A DNA stretch of 64,000 bases from Triplophysa rosa (GCF_024868665.1 NC_079895.1:4924154-4988153); one strand, 5' to 3'; shown: positions 36,201-46,670, numbered from the stretch's first letter. The notes: a model not told the origin generated them from the sequence alone. Numbers and translations: made by a program.

Positions 36201-39200
36201 CAGTCCGGTGCAGCCGGCGTCCAGTCCGGTGCATCATGCCGTCCAGTCCGGTGCAGCCGGCGTCCAGTCCGGTGCAGCCGGCGTCCAGTCCGGTGGTGCA
36301 GCCGGCATCCCAGTCCGGTGCAGCCGGCGTCCAGTCCGTGCAGCCGGTCCATCCAGTCCGGTGTCCAGTCTGTGTCCAGTCCTGTGTCCAGTCCGGTGTC
36401 CAGTCTTGTGTCCAGTCCGGTGTCCAGTCTTGTGTCCAGTCCGGTGTCCAGTCTGTGTCCAGTCCGGTGTCCAGTCCTGTGTCCAGTCGGTGTCCAGTCT
36501 TGTGTCCAGTCCGGTGCCAGCCGGTCCAGTCCGGTGCAGCCGGCGTCCAGTCCGGTGGTCCAGCCGGCGATCCAGTCCGGTGTCCAGCCGGCGTCAGTCC
36601 GGTGTCCAGCCGGCGTCCAGTCCGGTGTCCAGCCGGCGTCCAGTCCGGTGTCCAGCCGGCGTCCAGTCCGGTGATCCAGTCGGCGTCCAGTCCGGTGATC
36701 CAGCCGGCGTCCAGTCCGGTAGATCCAGCCGGCTCCAGTCCGGAGTCCAGCCGGCTCCAGTCCGGCGTCCAGCCCGTCCAGCCGGCTCCAGCCGGCGTCA
36801 AGCCCTGTCCAGCCGGCCTTCCAGCCGGCGTCAAGCCCTGTCCAGCCGGCCTTCCAGCCGGCGTCAAGCCCTGTCCAGCCGGCCTTCCAGCCGGCGTCAA
36901 GCCCTGTCCAGCCGGCCTTCCAGCCGGCGTCAAGCCCTGTCCAGCCGGCCTTCCAGCCGGCGTCAAGCCCTGTCCAGCCGGTCTTCCAGCCGGCGTCAAG
37001 CCAGTTCCAGCCGGTCCCTAGTCCGGCAGCCAAGCAGGCCACGGGGAGACCCCCAGGGTCAAAGACTGTTCCCCCCAGGTCTCCTCCTAAGTCCCCCAGG
37101 ACTCCGCGCCCTCGAGCGCAGCCCGGGACTGGGACTTCTCCCCACCCCCATGGACTGCCCCCTATGGGCCCTAGTTTGGCCCCACCCCACCTCCCATGTT
37201 TGTTATTTTTATTGTCTCACCCCAATCCCATTGTTATTTTGTCTTGTCTGCCATTGATTTTGTTTTCTTTGTTTTGTCTTGTCCTGTCTGTCTCCCAGTC
37301 TGTCTTGTCTCGTCCGTCTACCCCTTGGTGAGCACCTGGAGGTGCTCATTAAAGGGGGGGCTTCTGTCATGGCTCTGCTTCCTTAGTCATGTTTTTCTTG
37401 GTCCTGTAGCAGAGCCATGGCAAAGCCTTTGGTTATGTGTGGAGAGAAACATATTATTGTCCTTTTGGCAATGGTATGCGTTTCTCTCCAGTGTCTTGTC
37501 ATTGGCCCCACTCCTCTCGTTTCCTTGTTATCTTCCCCTGAGTGTTTAATTACCCACACCTGCCCTGTGTCATTATACCTCGTTTGTCTTCCCTTTAAAT
37601 ACCCTCTTGTTTCTTTGTCTTGTGTTCGTGGATTACGTGTGTATACTGGTGTTCTGTTCGCGGTCCCAGTCGTGTGCCTTTGACTATGTTTGCCATGTTG
37701 CCTGTGTTCCCCGTAAGTGTTTATACGTAGTATAATATTTATACGTATTTCACAAAAATAATGTCTGCAATACACTACAAAAATTTTGCTCAGATTTTCT
37801 GTCTGGACTTGTTGCAGAAAGTCTGCGCCAGTCTGCGGATTTTATCGTGTAGTGTGTTTTTTTTCTGCAAACTTTCAAAAAGTCTGCAAGTGCACTCTTA
37901 AAAATAAAGATGCTTCACGATGCCATAGAAGAACCTTTTAATCTAAATTCCATAAAGAAACTATAACATCCAACGAACCTTTCTGTTTCATTTTATATTT
38001 TATAAAGTCGTGTAGCGTATTTCAGCCTTTAGCTGGGTTTTCAAAAGCAGTGTCACAAATTCAGGTTGGAGACCATTAAATAATCTTCAATAAAAACCAA
38101 ATATTTCTATTGACTGACATTTATTGGTTTATAATCTATAAAGATACACCTTACAGGACACACAAAACAGGTGATGCCATCGGAGCTGAATGTTATACAA
38201 GAACGTCCATATACTGCCACAGAAAGCAGTGTATAAAGGGATAGTTCACAAATCTCAACAAAATCTGTCATCATTTACTTACCCTCTTGTACTTTCAAAC
38301 CTGTATGGCTTACTTTCTTCTGCAGAATACAGAAGAAGATATTTTGATAAAGTAGATAAAGATGACAGAATTTTTATTTTGGGGTGAACTACCCCTTTAA
38401 AGGTTTTCAGACACAGCAGGATGTTTTCTTGTTAAACGTTGAAACATGGGCCATGTTGTTCTTCGAAAGGCAGAAGACAACAAGTTAAAAGAACATCAGA
38501 TTTGTGGAGAAAATGTGCTAAAAAAGAAGGACATTTCTTGTTTTCAATCCATGGACTGAAACCCAAGGGTAAAAATCTAAAAGCACTCAAATTAGGACAG
38601 AGCAGTGAGCCTAATCGCCAGGAACGAAGCGCTCGGTTACGGTTAGAAATGAAATCGAAAAAAAATCAATGCTCTCAAAAAACTCTTCAAATTCTTCTTC
38701 GCAGTCTTTTTCCAAATTGTCTCTTTAAAACTCGCTTTAATGTACTACAGATGTGAAGCTTTTGAAAGAGTGTCATATAATGGTATCCTGGACTTCAGCC
38801 ATTCAGCCATTTACAAGAAAACAATGACCAATTAATCTCCCATTTGTCCAAGTAAAACTCAAGAAGATCGAACCCAAGACCCCGGAGGACGTCAAACCAT
38901 GGCTGGTATTTCAAGAGAGCAGCGGTCGATTTTAATTAAACCCAGCGCTCGGCAATTAACCGTAAATCTTTAGAAGATGAAAACCCAGTGAAAGTTTATT
39001 CCGGTCTGTAAAATGAAATTATTTTTTTAAGTGAAATATTGGTCGTGGAAAGACAGGGATCACTTTAAATGTTAGAGAGCATATTTCAGGCATTCACAGC
39101 AATTACGGTATAAATTTGTCATGTCTAGGTGTAGCAAGATTTTTATACCTGGTCTTTGAAGATAATTGGGTAGGATCCAGACAAGAAGTTTGTATATTCT

Positions 39201-42200
39201 TATCTCGCAGTAATTTTCATGAATCCATTGCTTATTGAAAATGTGTCACTGACTGTCAGGGTACAGTGCACCTGCCTGTTGAAATTTCTCACTGGGTGCG
39301 TGTGATTCATAGGTCAAATGAAGAGCGCACACCTCAAAATGTCACGCTCGGAATTGTCAGCGTTTCTTGGAAGTGACCTCTGGTTGTTGTAGCTGATCAA
39401 AACTGACTCAAGAAATGTTTCTTCCTTTATTTGTGGAAGAGAAAACAATCAAATTGAGGAATACGTAGGTGGAAACAAAAGATCTAATATCTATTCAAAA
39501 ATTACACCAGAAAACACTGAATATATGAAAGTGTCGTATTATTTAAAATTGACAGTCTGGTAGACCTCCTACTTTATGAAAATATGCCAAACATTAATAA
39601 ATGATATAGAATATCATTATTTAATATTTACAGATCCTACGGATCATTTTAAACTCAATTTCTGTGGAACACAAAAGGACACCTTGCCTAAAGAAAACGA
39701 AGTTATTTAGTAATAATCTTCAACTCTATGTCTAGTCCAGAACTACAATTAAAAATGGTCCATTGATGCTATTGAAAGCAAACCAAAAGGGCGGTGAATT
39801 ACGTAGTTTACCAAAATCTAATGATTAGTGAATAAATAATAAATATGACTCAGACCAAAGAAGAACGTCTTAACAAACGCTTCAGAGCGCTTCGGCATGA
39901 ATTCAAGAGACTCGGTAACCTCAGTATCTAATTTTACACCTGACTGATTTTATCCATTGAGCTTTGGATGGTAATAAGAAGACATTATGTCAGGAATACA
40001 ATAAGAATGATCTACTACAAAAACCCCGTTACTATGTGCCACTCTTTACAAACCGTAAAGAAATGCTCTGGGCACAAAGCCATTGTGTTGCATTTCAATT
40101 GAAGGAGATTAAGCTTTGAATGCAAGTTCTTTTAAGCACACGGACAATTTTTCATTAAAGAGAGATGAATATTTCTACTTGTAAACGCGGGGCATTTCAT
40201 CTCCAGCTAAGCATTATGAAAGCCCGGAGCCGTCGGCACTGCACTGATGACACGATCAGACATTTCTCTGAGCATTTAGCAGGACAAAAATAAACAAGAA
40301 GAGCTGCGATATGCAATTAGGAAGCAGAATCTGATAGAGGTTTGCAGAGGTTATTTACAGGGTACTGCGCGAAGTGTTTTGGGAATGTTAGATTCTAACT
40401 AATTAACTGAAGGCAATCATTTCAGATCTTAAAAAAGGAGAATACAAAAATCACACCAGTAATTCATTATTCAAAAGTGGGAAATATTTCATGCCATCCG
40501 ACCTATCCAAGCAAACCATGCGCGGCTTCAAACCTGATTTTATTATTGTCTAAATAACAAGCACTGTTATATTTAATGTTCTGTGCCTGGTAATTGGATG
40601 CATACTGTATGCCTGGAAAGGATATGGCTCCAATTATTTCTGTCATCACGCAAACATTTTCTGCCCCGTGGCCTTTGTAGATGAACAACCATCTAATACT
40701 GAAACTAACAGCGTGTACCTGTTGACTAACTGCAGTTTAACCTGTAGCTTTATGTTTAGACAGATAACCCAAAGCATTATAAAGTTGTCTTGATAAAAAA
40801 AGTTTAAAAGATCTCTTATTTGTTTATTCGTTTGTAATTCAAAGCTACAGTTTTATTAACCCTTTTATTAAAATAAACATAATCGTCGGTGCCAATAGCC
40901 TAGTGGTTAACGCACTGACATATAGTGCCACTGCACCTCTGGCGACCCGAGTTAAAATCCCGACTCGAGGTCCTTTGCCGATCCCATTCCCTGTTCTTCA
41001 CCCCATGCTTTCCTCTCAATCTCTACTGTCTTGTCTAAAGCATGAAAAAAGGTCAACATTAATCAGTTATTCCCTACTGAAGAAAGAACAGAAACCCGAA
41101 AGAAGCCATCACAGAAATTCTAATGGTTTCCATCATGATCGATTAGCTATTTTCCATTAAAACCATTACAAAATTACTTTTTAGGGTATGTTTAGCCTTA
41201 TATGCTTTATTCCAATAGGATTAATCTGCCAGATAACAACTCACCAATAGAATCCATCACATACCAGTAGACCCCATTATAATTTCCATTAAAATCAATA
41301 CAGTTCCCATCATAACCATTAAATCCATTCCATAATGTGTTTCGGGCAGGGTTCTATTGTTTTTATTTCAGCAGGGTTGAGCAAGTACATAAAAGATCAG
41401 TGTTGAAAACTAAAGAGTTTTCAAAACAGGTTACTCATAAATCAACTTGAAACATGAAGAAAAACATGAAGTAACCTGCAATTTTATGTTTCAAACCAAG
41501 AAACCGCCAAAGATGCATAGGTTACAGACTGCAGATATTTAAACATACCCTCTTAAAATGCTACTTCATGAAGTTTCAAACTACATCTATAAAATGGGGC
41601 GCAGATCTTTAACCTCATCTGACTTGTGCTATTGTTTTCATGTAATGTATTAGAAATAGCTAATGATCACGACTGGGATCAAGATCTCTCAAGTACTGTA
41701 ATTCTACTGTATCTGTCTGCCTCATCCATTATATAGACTACAGTATATGGAATAACACTCAACCATCTTCGAGATAAGGTTTCCTTTTCTAGTTCATTAG
41801 CCTAAGGCAAATGGCCATTACTGAACTCTGCAGGAGGAAAAATATTTATGAGCTTATCAGAAACATAACGAGAGAGAAGCATTTACAGTACCTGACCGAG
41901 CAATGACGAATCGACCGCCTAACTTTTAATGCAGGATAGCATTAGTCAGACTTCATTAGACCTCTCTGAGAATCATTGCTGGTTGATGAATGCATGGTCG
42001 TAAAATGATTACTGTCTTTGGTAAATGTCGGTATTGTTCATAAGTAGCCTGGATAGAGCTTTTTGTGTCAGTGGAAGAATTTAATGCTGTCTTACAGCCA
42101 GATGGGCTATTGGAGTTCTCAACGGCCTATAACAAAACTGTCCTGTGTGCCAGACTAGAGGCGCTTGGAACATCCGTGCTAGGCGGTGGAATGAAATGTG

Positions 42201-43156
42201 TTGTGGCCACAAGAGTTTTGCTCTGTACTGCGCTAGAAAGATTATTCCGTTAAGTCATTATGAAATCCGGTTTCAACATTTTTGGGGTTAATGATAGAAT
42301 AATAACTAATTCATATTCAGATGTTTCATATTCATCTAGGAAGTATCATGTCTTTCAAGGGCTTTCAGGGAATGGAAAGCTTTTGTTGGCATTTGTGTTT
42401 ACAGTCAAAATCTTCAAAGCAAGCGAGACAGTTTTTAACACAGAAATATCACCGGCGCATTCCCTGCCATATGGGAGCCAGGACCGGCCGATAGGGTTTA
42501 TTACATCAAAAATCCATTAATTCATTTTGGAAAGAAGGTCCGGACAGGTGGTGATAAACACAGTACGGTTACAAACAACAAACAGATCTGATTCCAGCCA
42601 TTGATATATTATGAAAATCAGAGATAAAAGGACACAAACAAAGGAATGTCTGGTTTACACATTCAAATTTGTAACTGAAGATTTTCATAAACAATAATAT
42701 AACATTGACTACCTCAGGATCAGAACAAGCAGATAAGAACATATCAGAACTGACAAACTCCGCCCACTATCATTATGTCCTCTCCTCTTTTCAAGAGCAT
42801 CTTCTCTTTCCCTTCATTTTAACCTTTTTGAAATGCACAACCCCAAAATGGTAAGTTATTAAACTCTGGCATTTTAAATGAAGGTTGGCACTTGCACTAG
42901 CACCACTAGTTTGACAATTTAAAAGTGCCAAAAAAGAGATGTAAGGAGTTATTTAGATACATCAGCAACTCGATGTGGATGCATGTAAATTCAGTGTTTT
43001 CATTTGATGATGATTTGATCTGCTTTAATAAGTCACAATATAAATGGGATCTAAAGAGTTTTAGAGGCCTGTTATATTTAAGAACTAAATAAGACACAAA
43101 AAAAATAGAGAGCCAGTAAAATACACACCTTTTTTCCTGTTAAATGCCCGGTTCAT
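24294..43156 (-). CDS. gulp1: PTB domain-containing engulfment adapter protein 1 (GULP/CED-6)
   Basis: This is a cytoplasmic adaptor that binds NPxY tails of engulfment receptors such as LRP1 and stabilins, and acts in clearance of apoptotic cells and endosomal trafficking (family knowledge). Ten coding exons read on the minus strand: 43156-43129, 33543-33482, 30715-30644, 29316-29218, 29079-28942, 28414-28298, 28175-28089, 26354-26222, 25378-25284 and 24365-24294 (TGA at 24296-24294). All join in frame to 903 nt, 300 residues against 304 in human. The PTB domain occupies about residues 10-150, a helical coiled-coil region 160-200, and a Ser/Pro-rich tail with [10 protein letters not shown] and [11 protein letters not shown] motifs follows. 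The stop is preceded by DPLDGRC, as in mammals. The exon H acceptor was set at TTGTAG|TTTCAG to keep the residues corresponding to mammalian FARH. Confidence 0.95.
25495..25797. mobile_element. Angel-like MITE in gulp1 intron
   Basis: Ends in TTTTCATTTTGGGGGGAACTA and carries CTGTCATCATTTACTCACCC near its start. It is a diverged full-length copy of the element at 2073-2372. Confidence 0.65.
26655..26938. mobile_element. MITE with GGTAACA/TGTTATC ends
   Basis: Left end GGTAACAGTTCACAATAAGG and right end TTTTTGTAAAGTGTTATC form imperfect inverted repeats. The AT-rich interior contains TAACTAATGTTAACTAG-type repeats familiar from cyprinid genomes. Confidence 0.55.
26975..27255. mobile_element. 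280-bp MITE, copy 1 of 3
   Basis: The left end (GTCTTTGCACATACAGGCCG then AAATTT) pairs with the right end (AAATTTCGGACTTAATGTGC then AATGGGC), giving imperfect inverted repeats of about 27 bp. Near-identical copies lie at 49531-49808 and 56997-57275. Flanking TTAA/TAAA bases suggest a TTAA-type target, which is inference. Confidence 0.72.
27311..27532. mobile_element. MITE with GGCCCGGTTTCA ends
   Basis: Starts GGCCCGGTTTCACAGACAAG and ends TCTGAAACCGGGC, an inverted pair, within a gulp1 intron. A TTA trinucleotide lies on the left flank and ATTA on the right, compatible with a Harbinger-like target duplication. Confidence 0.6.
27688..27870 (-). other. gulp1: Candidate gulp1 cassette exon (183 nt)
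   Basis: Between the coiled-coil exon and the DIFDM exon the minus strand has an open stretch bounded by CTTCAG|AGA and CCT|GTTAAG. It is 61 codons, phase 0 at both ends, and therefore compatible with both neighbours. The predicted peptide is Ser/Pro/Thr rich ([20 protein letters not shown]), similar in character to the CED-6 tail. Both splice sites are weak and I know of no certain mammalian counterpart, so this could be chance. Confidence 0.3.
28473..28872. mobile_element. Angel-like MITE, about 400 bp, in gulp1 intron
   Basis: Starts TTAAAGGGACAGTTCACCCC and ends GGGTGAATTGTTCCTTTAA. The interior is itself repeated: the GTTCTTGGCCACCATTGACT type segment occurs again as its complement near 28722-28742, which explains the extra 100 bp. 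Confidence 0.65.
29516..29940. mobile_element. 425-bp MITE with ATGTGACCCTGGA ends, copy 1
   Basis: Starts ATGTGACCCTGGATCACAAA and ends GTTTTGTTGTCCAGGGTCAC then AT, a clear terminal inverted repeat of about 20 bp. A second copy of the same length and interior is at 49985-50402. No coding capacity. Confidence 0.75.
32176..32475 (-). repeat. Interspersed repeat, truncated copy
   Basis: The run from GGTCCAATGTGTAATTTTTT through TATTTCTATCTACATACACC to GTCAGCCACCGTAGTGCTTC is the reverse complement of 56500-56800. The two copies diverge in the middle, and this one lacks one terminal repeat. Confidence 0.6.
32676..32771. repeat. (ACAAC)n pentanucleotide microsatellite
   Basis: About 17 near-perfect ACAAC units run across this stretch. 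It lies 170 bp from a long palindrome and a second pentanucleotide array. Confidence 0.95.
32944..33090. repeat. Long palindrome, 50-bp arms, 45-bp spacer
   Basis: The left arm 32944-32994 (containing GCAGTGGGTTACAGTGCATT) is matched by its near-perfect reverse complement at 33040-33090 (AATGCACTGTAACCCACTGC). One indel or a few mismatches separate the arms. The spacer is GC richer. It probably represents a MITE core or a cruciform-forming element. Confidence 0.85.
33091..33160. repeat. (ATAAC)n pentanucleotide microsatellite
   Basis: About 14 perfect ATAAC units abut the right arm of the palindrome. Its unit differs from the upstream ACAAC array by one base. Confidence 0.95.
34731..34987. 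mobile_element. MITE with AAGAACCTTT motifs, copy 1
   Basis: The sequence carries repeated GAACC/GGTTC blocks and ends TTTTTAAGAGTGTA. It is the inverted counterpart of 53605-53840, with CTTTCGCCACAAAAAAACTT and its complement shared. A fragment lies at 37893-38012, just past the LTR element. Confidence 0.65.
34997..35578 (+). repeat. 5' long terminal repeat
   Basis: It begins TGTCATGG and ends CCGTGACA, so its outer 5 bp are inverted. Near its start ATGGCTCTGC and GCAGAGCCAT form a hairpin with a loop of about 32 bp. A TTTAAATA sequence (35233) and ATTAAA (35510) are candidate TATA and poly(A) signals. Confidence 0.85.
35611..36063 (+). pseudogene. Gag-like fragment of the LTR element
   Basis: A 150-codon frame opens 33 nt after the left LTR and ends at TAG 36061-36063. 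The helical, charged segment with the landmarks GVREFARTF and EPLKPSEM looks like a retrotransposon gag core, but no zinc knuckle or downstream enzyme domain follows. The same frame is open again beyond the stop, through the minisatellite, which suggests a broken longer frame. Family placement (Ty3-like) is a weak inference. Confidence 0.5.
36184..36780 (+). repeat. GC-rich variable minisatellite A
   Basis: Irregular units of about 12-24 bp are built from GTCCAGTCCGGTG and CAGCCGGC blocks. Most lengths are multiples of three, so several frames stay open on both strands. This is what creates the very long artefactual reading frames here. Confidence 0.9.
36781..37015 (+). repeat. 33-bp tandem repeat B
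   Basis: Six nearly identical 33-bp units (GCCGGCGTCAAGCCCTGTCC plus AGCCGGCCTTCCA) start at 36791, 36824 and so on, with a seventh degenerate unit at the end. Thirty-three is divisible by three, giving 11-residue repeats in any open frame. It is continuous with array A. Confidence 0.92.
37351..37360 (+). other. Polypurine tract of the LTR element
   Basis: AAAGGGGGGG lies 4 bp before the start of the right LTR, the position where plus-strand DNA synthesis is primed in LTR retrotransposons. It fixes the element's orientation as +. Confidence 0.75.
37365..37731 (+). repeat. 3' LTR, truncated
   Basis: It repeats the left LTR from its first base up to TTTATACGTAGT, then diverges into unrelated AT-rich DNA. 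About 215 bp of its 3' part are missing, so no target-site duplication can be read. Confidence 0.85.
37893..38012. repeat. Fragment of the AAGAACCTTT MITE
   Basis: CACTCTTAAAAATAAAGATGC and GATGCCATAGAAGAACCTTT match parts of the elements at 34731-34987 and 53605-53840. Confidence 0.55.
38233..38400. mobile_element. Angel-like MITE, internally deleted
   Basis: TAAAGGGATAGTTCACAAA at the left and GGGGTGAACTACCCCTTTAA at the right, 168 bp apart. The usual middle part is missing. Confidence 0.7.
38401..43128. other. Repeat-poor part of gulp1 intron 1
   Basis: Apart from one SINE at 40886-41060 I see no repeats and no exon in this 4.7 kb. Stretches near 38790-38990 and 40100-40340 have the mixed-composition, low-repeat look of conserved noncoding DNA (for example ATTTTAATTAAACCCAGCG near 38930). 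The enhancer idea is speculation. The 62- and 86-codon frames at 42065-42520 have no recognisable product. Confidence 0.5.
40886..41060 (+). repeat. tRNA-derived SINE
   Basis: A-box-like TAGCCTAGTGGTTAACGC (40896-40913) and B-box-like GAGTTAAAATCCCGA (40949-40963), followed by a tRNA-unrelated body with CTTTGCCGATCCCATTCCC. Related to the SINE at 48415-48590, which shares the CTCGAGGTCCTTT segment. Confidence 0.65.
43129..43156 (-). other. gulp1: gulp1 first coding exon
   Basis: Reading the minus strand, ATG is followed by codons for NRAFNRKK and one base of the next codon, then the donor GTGTGT. Mammalian GULP1 begins MNRAFSRKKDK, and joining to the exon at 33543 restores the Asp-Lys-Ser-Trp continuation in phase. 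Sequence 5' of the ATG is 5' UTR. A TTCCAG upstream on the minus strand (near 43187) could be the acceptor of this exon, but I cannot prove where the UTR exon begins. Confidence 0.88.
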
Positions 43157-46100
43157 GCTTGAAAACACTCCGTCTCAGCTGGGATTTCCTGGAATGTGCC
43201 ACCTCTACCTATTTGAAAGAAAGCGGATATATAAATTTACTCTGTTGTGTTTGCTTTTAATCACACGAACATCGGCATTTTAGAAGCTTGCTCTTTTGTT
43301 TTAATCTGAAAACCTCTAGCAGTCGACCACTTTTTAAAATTCACCTTTTCGTTCAAATATTTCAATGTGTATTTTTCCAGATTGAAAGACTGCGGTACAT
43401 TTCCCAAGTCAGTGAGCAATAGTGAAGTTAAACAAGGCACTACAGAAAAAAAAAGAAGGAAACTCATATAAAAGAACTTCCCTATACCGCGAGTTCTTAA
43501 GCCTCCCTCTCAGGCAAATGTCACACATCAAGGGAGAAGCTTAACCAATGATTTACACAAGCAATGACACAGACTAATCAAACGTTTACCCCAATGGGCA
43601 GAACTATTACAACAGCGAAGAAAAGCAGCCGATGGATGATGAAAGAAGAGAAAGAGGAGATCAAGAGCGAGACCTCCCCGAGGGGTCTGTGCGTGCATTA
43701 CTGGTTTCACTGATGTTTCCAAGACAATGTCAACTGCCTTTCATCACTCTTCATAAAGGCACTCCTCTTCAGGGAAACTCATTTTAAAGGCAATATGAAA
43801 TCGAAATAATCAAAATGACCCTGTTTACCTTAATGCATGTTTCTGGTGTTACGGTGCATGATTGGCTGGAGCACGTTATTGCAAAATGTTTGTCTTCAAA
43901 GTCTTTCATCAAAAATGTAATAACTTGAGCTTCAGAAGTGACTTTTCTTTTTAGCTTATGTCACAAATACTTATTATCCGTTAAGGCCTTTTCTCTGTCG
44001 TTGAGACCAAGTTTTATGATCAAGTCAATTCCTGATGGATAAAATCACAGTGTACAGTACATTTATTTCTTTTTAAATATGCTGTTTCAAAATACATCAT
44101 ATTACGGAAGTTTGTAATTGTAACTAAGAGTGTAAAAGAGCAGTTTGCACGGATTTCCCGCCCGGGATTTGTCACTACATATCCTACCTACTTATATTTA
44201 CAGAACCTCTGGAGGCGCTAACCATGTTAATGGCGAAATGCAATCGATAAGAGAACATGGCAGTTTTATTGTGTGCACACAACTTAACAGCAATAAACAT
44301 TGTCAATTCAATACTTTTTTGTTCTGGAAATTAAGCTCCCTTGCTTTTTTCCTTAGCAACAATATTTTTCAAGTTGCATAGCACTGTTCTGTTCTTTAAG
44401 GTTTATCAGATCTTCTGCACAGCATCTTGCAAAACATGCAGCGTTACAAGTGATGTCTATAATATGGTTTGTTTTCATGAGAAGGGTGTGGCATGTCACT
44501 GGAGGGAAGCAGTCAATTATAGTACTCAAGGATGACATCTTGGCATGGGAGAATGCAATTTATGGCTTCATGACAAAAATCCACAAACACATTTGAACCT
44601 AATTTACTCCCTACTATTTACATGAAGACAATATCTTAGCAACGCGCAGGGTTTGAGTCAGCTGCACAAATGCAGGTCTTTGTATTCACTTGTGTTGTGT
44701 GTTGTGCATATCAAAATCTGAATAACTGCAAGATCGGTGTGAACCGGACAGCTTTCTAAACATTCATTGTAAAGTTGTGCACAACGACAAGTAGAAAAAA
44801 ATTACTGACCCTAAAGCAGAGGTTTTCAAACTTTATTTTGACAGCTAAACCACTTATGCATGTGGCATACTTCTTTTTTTTTCACTTGTGCGCGAGCATG
44901 CAAAGTATACTGCTTTCGACTCGTACGTGTGCGGGTATTGACGCCATTGCGACATATTGCAATACCTCTCCGGGCCTACAGGGGTCAGGTTTTCTTCTAC
45001 TACCTTGAATCGATGCTCCCAGGACACTTTTGCCACCTGGTGGTTAAACTAATTACTGCAAGAAATGGAATGCGCATGCGCGACCTGTGCGTACTTTGTA
45101 CGCGAGGTATCGAAATTCCGGCGGGGCGCGTTCAGTACGTGCGTACAGAATTTTGACTGTACGCTGTCCCTCGCATACACGTAAAAAGGGAACTATACTT
45201 CAGCCTTTAAACCCCTTCAATTATTTACTAGAAGTACCCTTGAGATTTTTTATAAATATTTCAATAATGTAATAGCACATTTGTATGTTTAACATTTTTA
45301 TCTGTTTTATCATTTCTAACAGGGGTATTTTACATGACTACTGTTATTATTAAACCCGTAACATTCCTTTGCGATTTTCAAACCCCCTGTAATTCCCTCA
45401 CAAACCGCCAGGGGTTCGTGAACCCCTTTGGGAAAAGATAGGGAAAATGTGCAGAAACACCATTCTGGCATACTTACTAGTGCATACTCACTAGTATCTA
45501 GCATTCAAAGTTCAAATGCATGCAAAATACACTACTAACCCAAAATTCAAAATAAAACTACTTAATTTTATGGTTAAGTGCTTCTGTTACTTCACTTTAA
45601 TAACTCACAATTATGTGCCAGTGTATGTTAGTTAAACCTATTAACAATTCATTCAAGCCTACAACAAAAAAACAAAAAATAAAATATAGAGATAAACTGC
45701 CATTTTTTAGTTTAAGTGTCTTTAAAAGCAATGCAAACATGCATTTGCATTTCAGACTGACAGTTTAGGAACTGTCCCTAAGAGCAAAAGGGGCTAAAAA
45801 GAAAAGTCAAAGACATGACACTTCTGTTTTTATTCATGGGCAATTGAGCTGTCAAAAGAGCCGTGCCGAGTCAAACCCACGAGGACGACGGTCATCTCTG
45901 ACTGAGCAGGTGCTGTCACGAGTGTGTCGCGTTACCGCCGCCAACAAACTGCGGAGACCGAGAAGTGGAAAGATTTCATGAACCATGACTTCTGTCATAC
46001 TTCAAAAAATTCTTCTGAAAAAGGCTGACATTTATTTACGGCCAATGATCTCTCACACATGTGCACTACAGCTTCACAAGAAAAGAGCCACAGAGTGCAT

Positions 46101-46670
46101 CATATGTTGTTTTAAACAACTTTCCACTGAGAACTAAAATAAGCCCTGTGGGTATGATGGCTAGTTTATCTGCTAAGCTATATTATGTTGGCCGGTCACA
46201 CCTGGGCAAACACCTGGCTGTGCTGTCCACCTGCATGACTGACAGCAGCTGTGTTTGTTCTTTCTTTATCACTGCCTGGTTGGTCAGTCTTCCCACCACG
46301 GAAGAGCCGGAGACCTTCTTTTATGCTGAGCCGCAATGTTCCGCTGATAATATTTAGTATCCTCAATGTGAACCCTAGCTTAGGTATGTCTAAGAATCCA
46401 GCTCAGCTATTCATAACCGCCGAGTGGGGCGGCAGGGTTCACCTCGGTTTTGTGGAAGTTTGAGGTTGTCTAGACCCTTTCTGGCTTTAAATGAAAAAAG
46501 TCTCAGGGGAAACTGAAAAACATGTTTTACTGTGTGTAGGTGAAAACACTTTGAATAGCCAACTGCGGATACAATATTGAGCTATTGAGTAAATATGAGA
46601 ATATATGTCACATGGATTAAAAACTTAATCTACAACAATAGTAAAAAATAAATTGTTTTGTAAAATTATC
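43157..46670. other. Upstream DNA of gulp1, no gene seen
   Basis: This stretch contains the 5' UTR sequence immediately upstream of the gulp1 ATG, then AT-rich DNA. Around 44818-44845 and 45405-45435 are sequences (AGAGGTTTTCAAACTTTATT; GGGGTTCGTGAACCCC) that resemble ends of hAT-type elements, but I cannot pair them confidently. No exon with conserved coding content is visible. Confidence 0.5.

Larger units (their letters stand above)
34997..37731 (+). mobile_element. Non-autonomous LTR retrotransposon in gulp1 intron 1
   Basis: Two direct copies of a sequence starting TGTCATGGCTCTGCTTCC flank about 1.8 kb of internal DNA. The left LTR is complete (34997-35578, TGTCA...TGACA). The right one begins at 37365 after a purine tract and is cut off at 37731. 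The internal part has a short gag-like frame with a stop, then a long GC-rich minisatellite, and no protease, reverse transcriptase or integrase. Over the shared 365 bp the LTRs differ by about two substitutions and one 5-bp indel, so the insertion is recent. The element is in antisense orientation to gulp1. Confidence 0.85.

Noticed and set aside
35983..36999. 338-codon minus-strand frame, rich in Thr-Gly-Trp repeats
   Set aside because: It is the antisense of the LTR element's minisatellite and exists only because the repeat unit lacks stops. It has no start context, domain or splice logic.
45060..45170. CpG-rich stretch near 45.1 kb as a gulp1 promoter
   Set aside because: The CpGs lie in GTACGC/GCGTAC-rich sequence close to possible transposon ends. 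There is no splice donor on the minus strand that would join it to the first coding exon convincingly.
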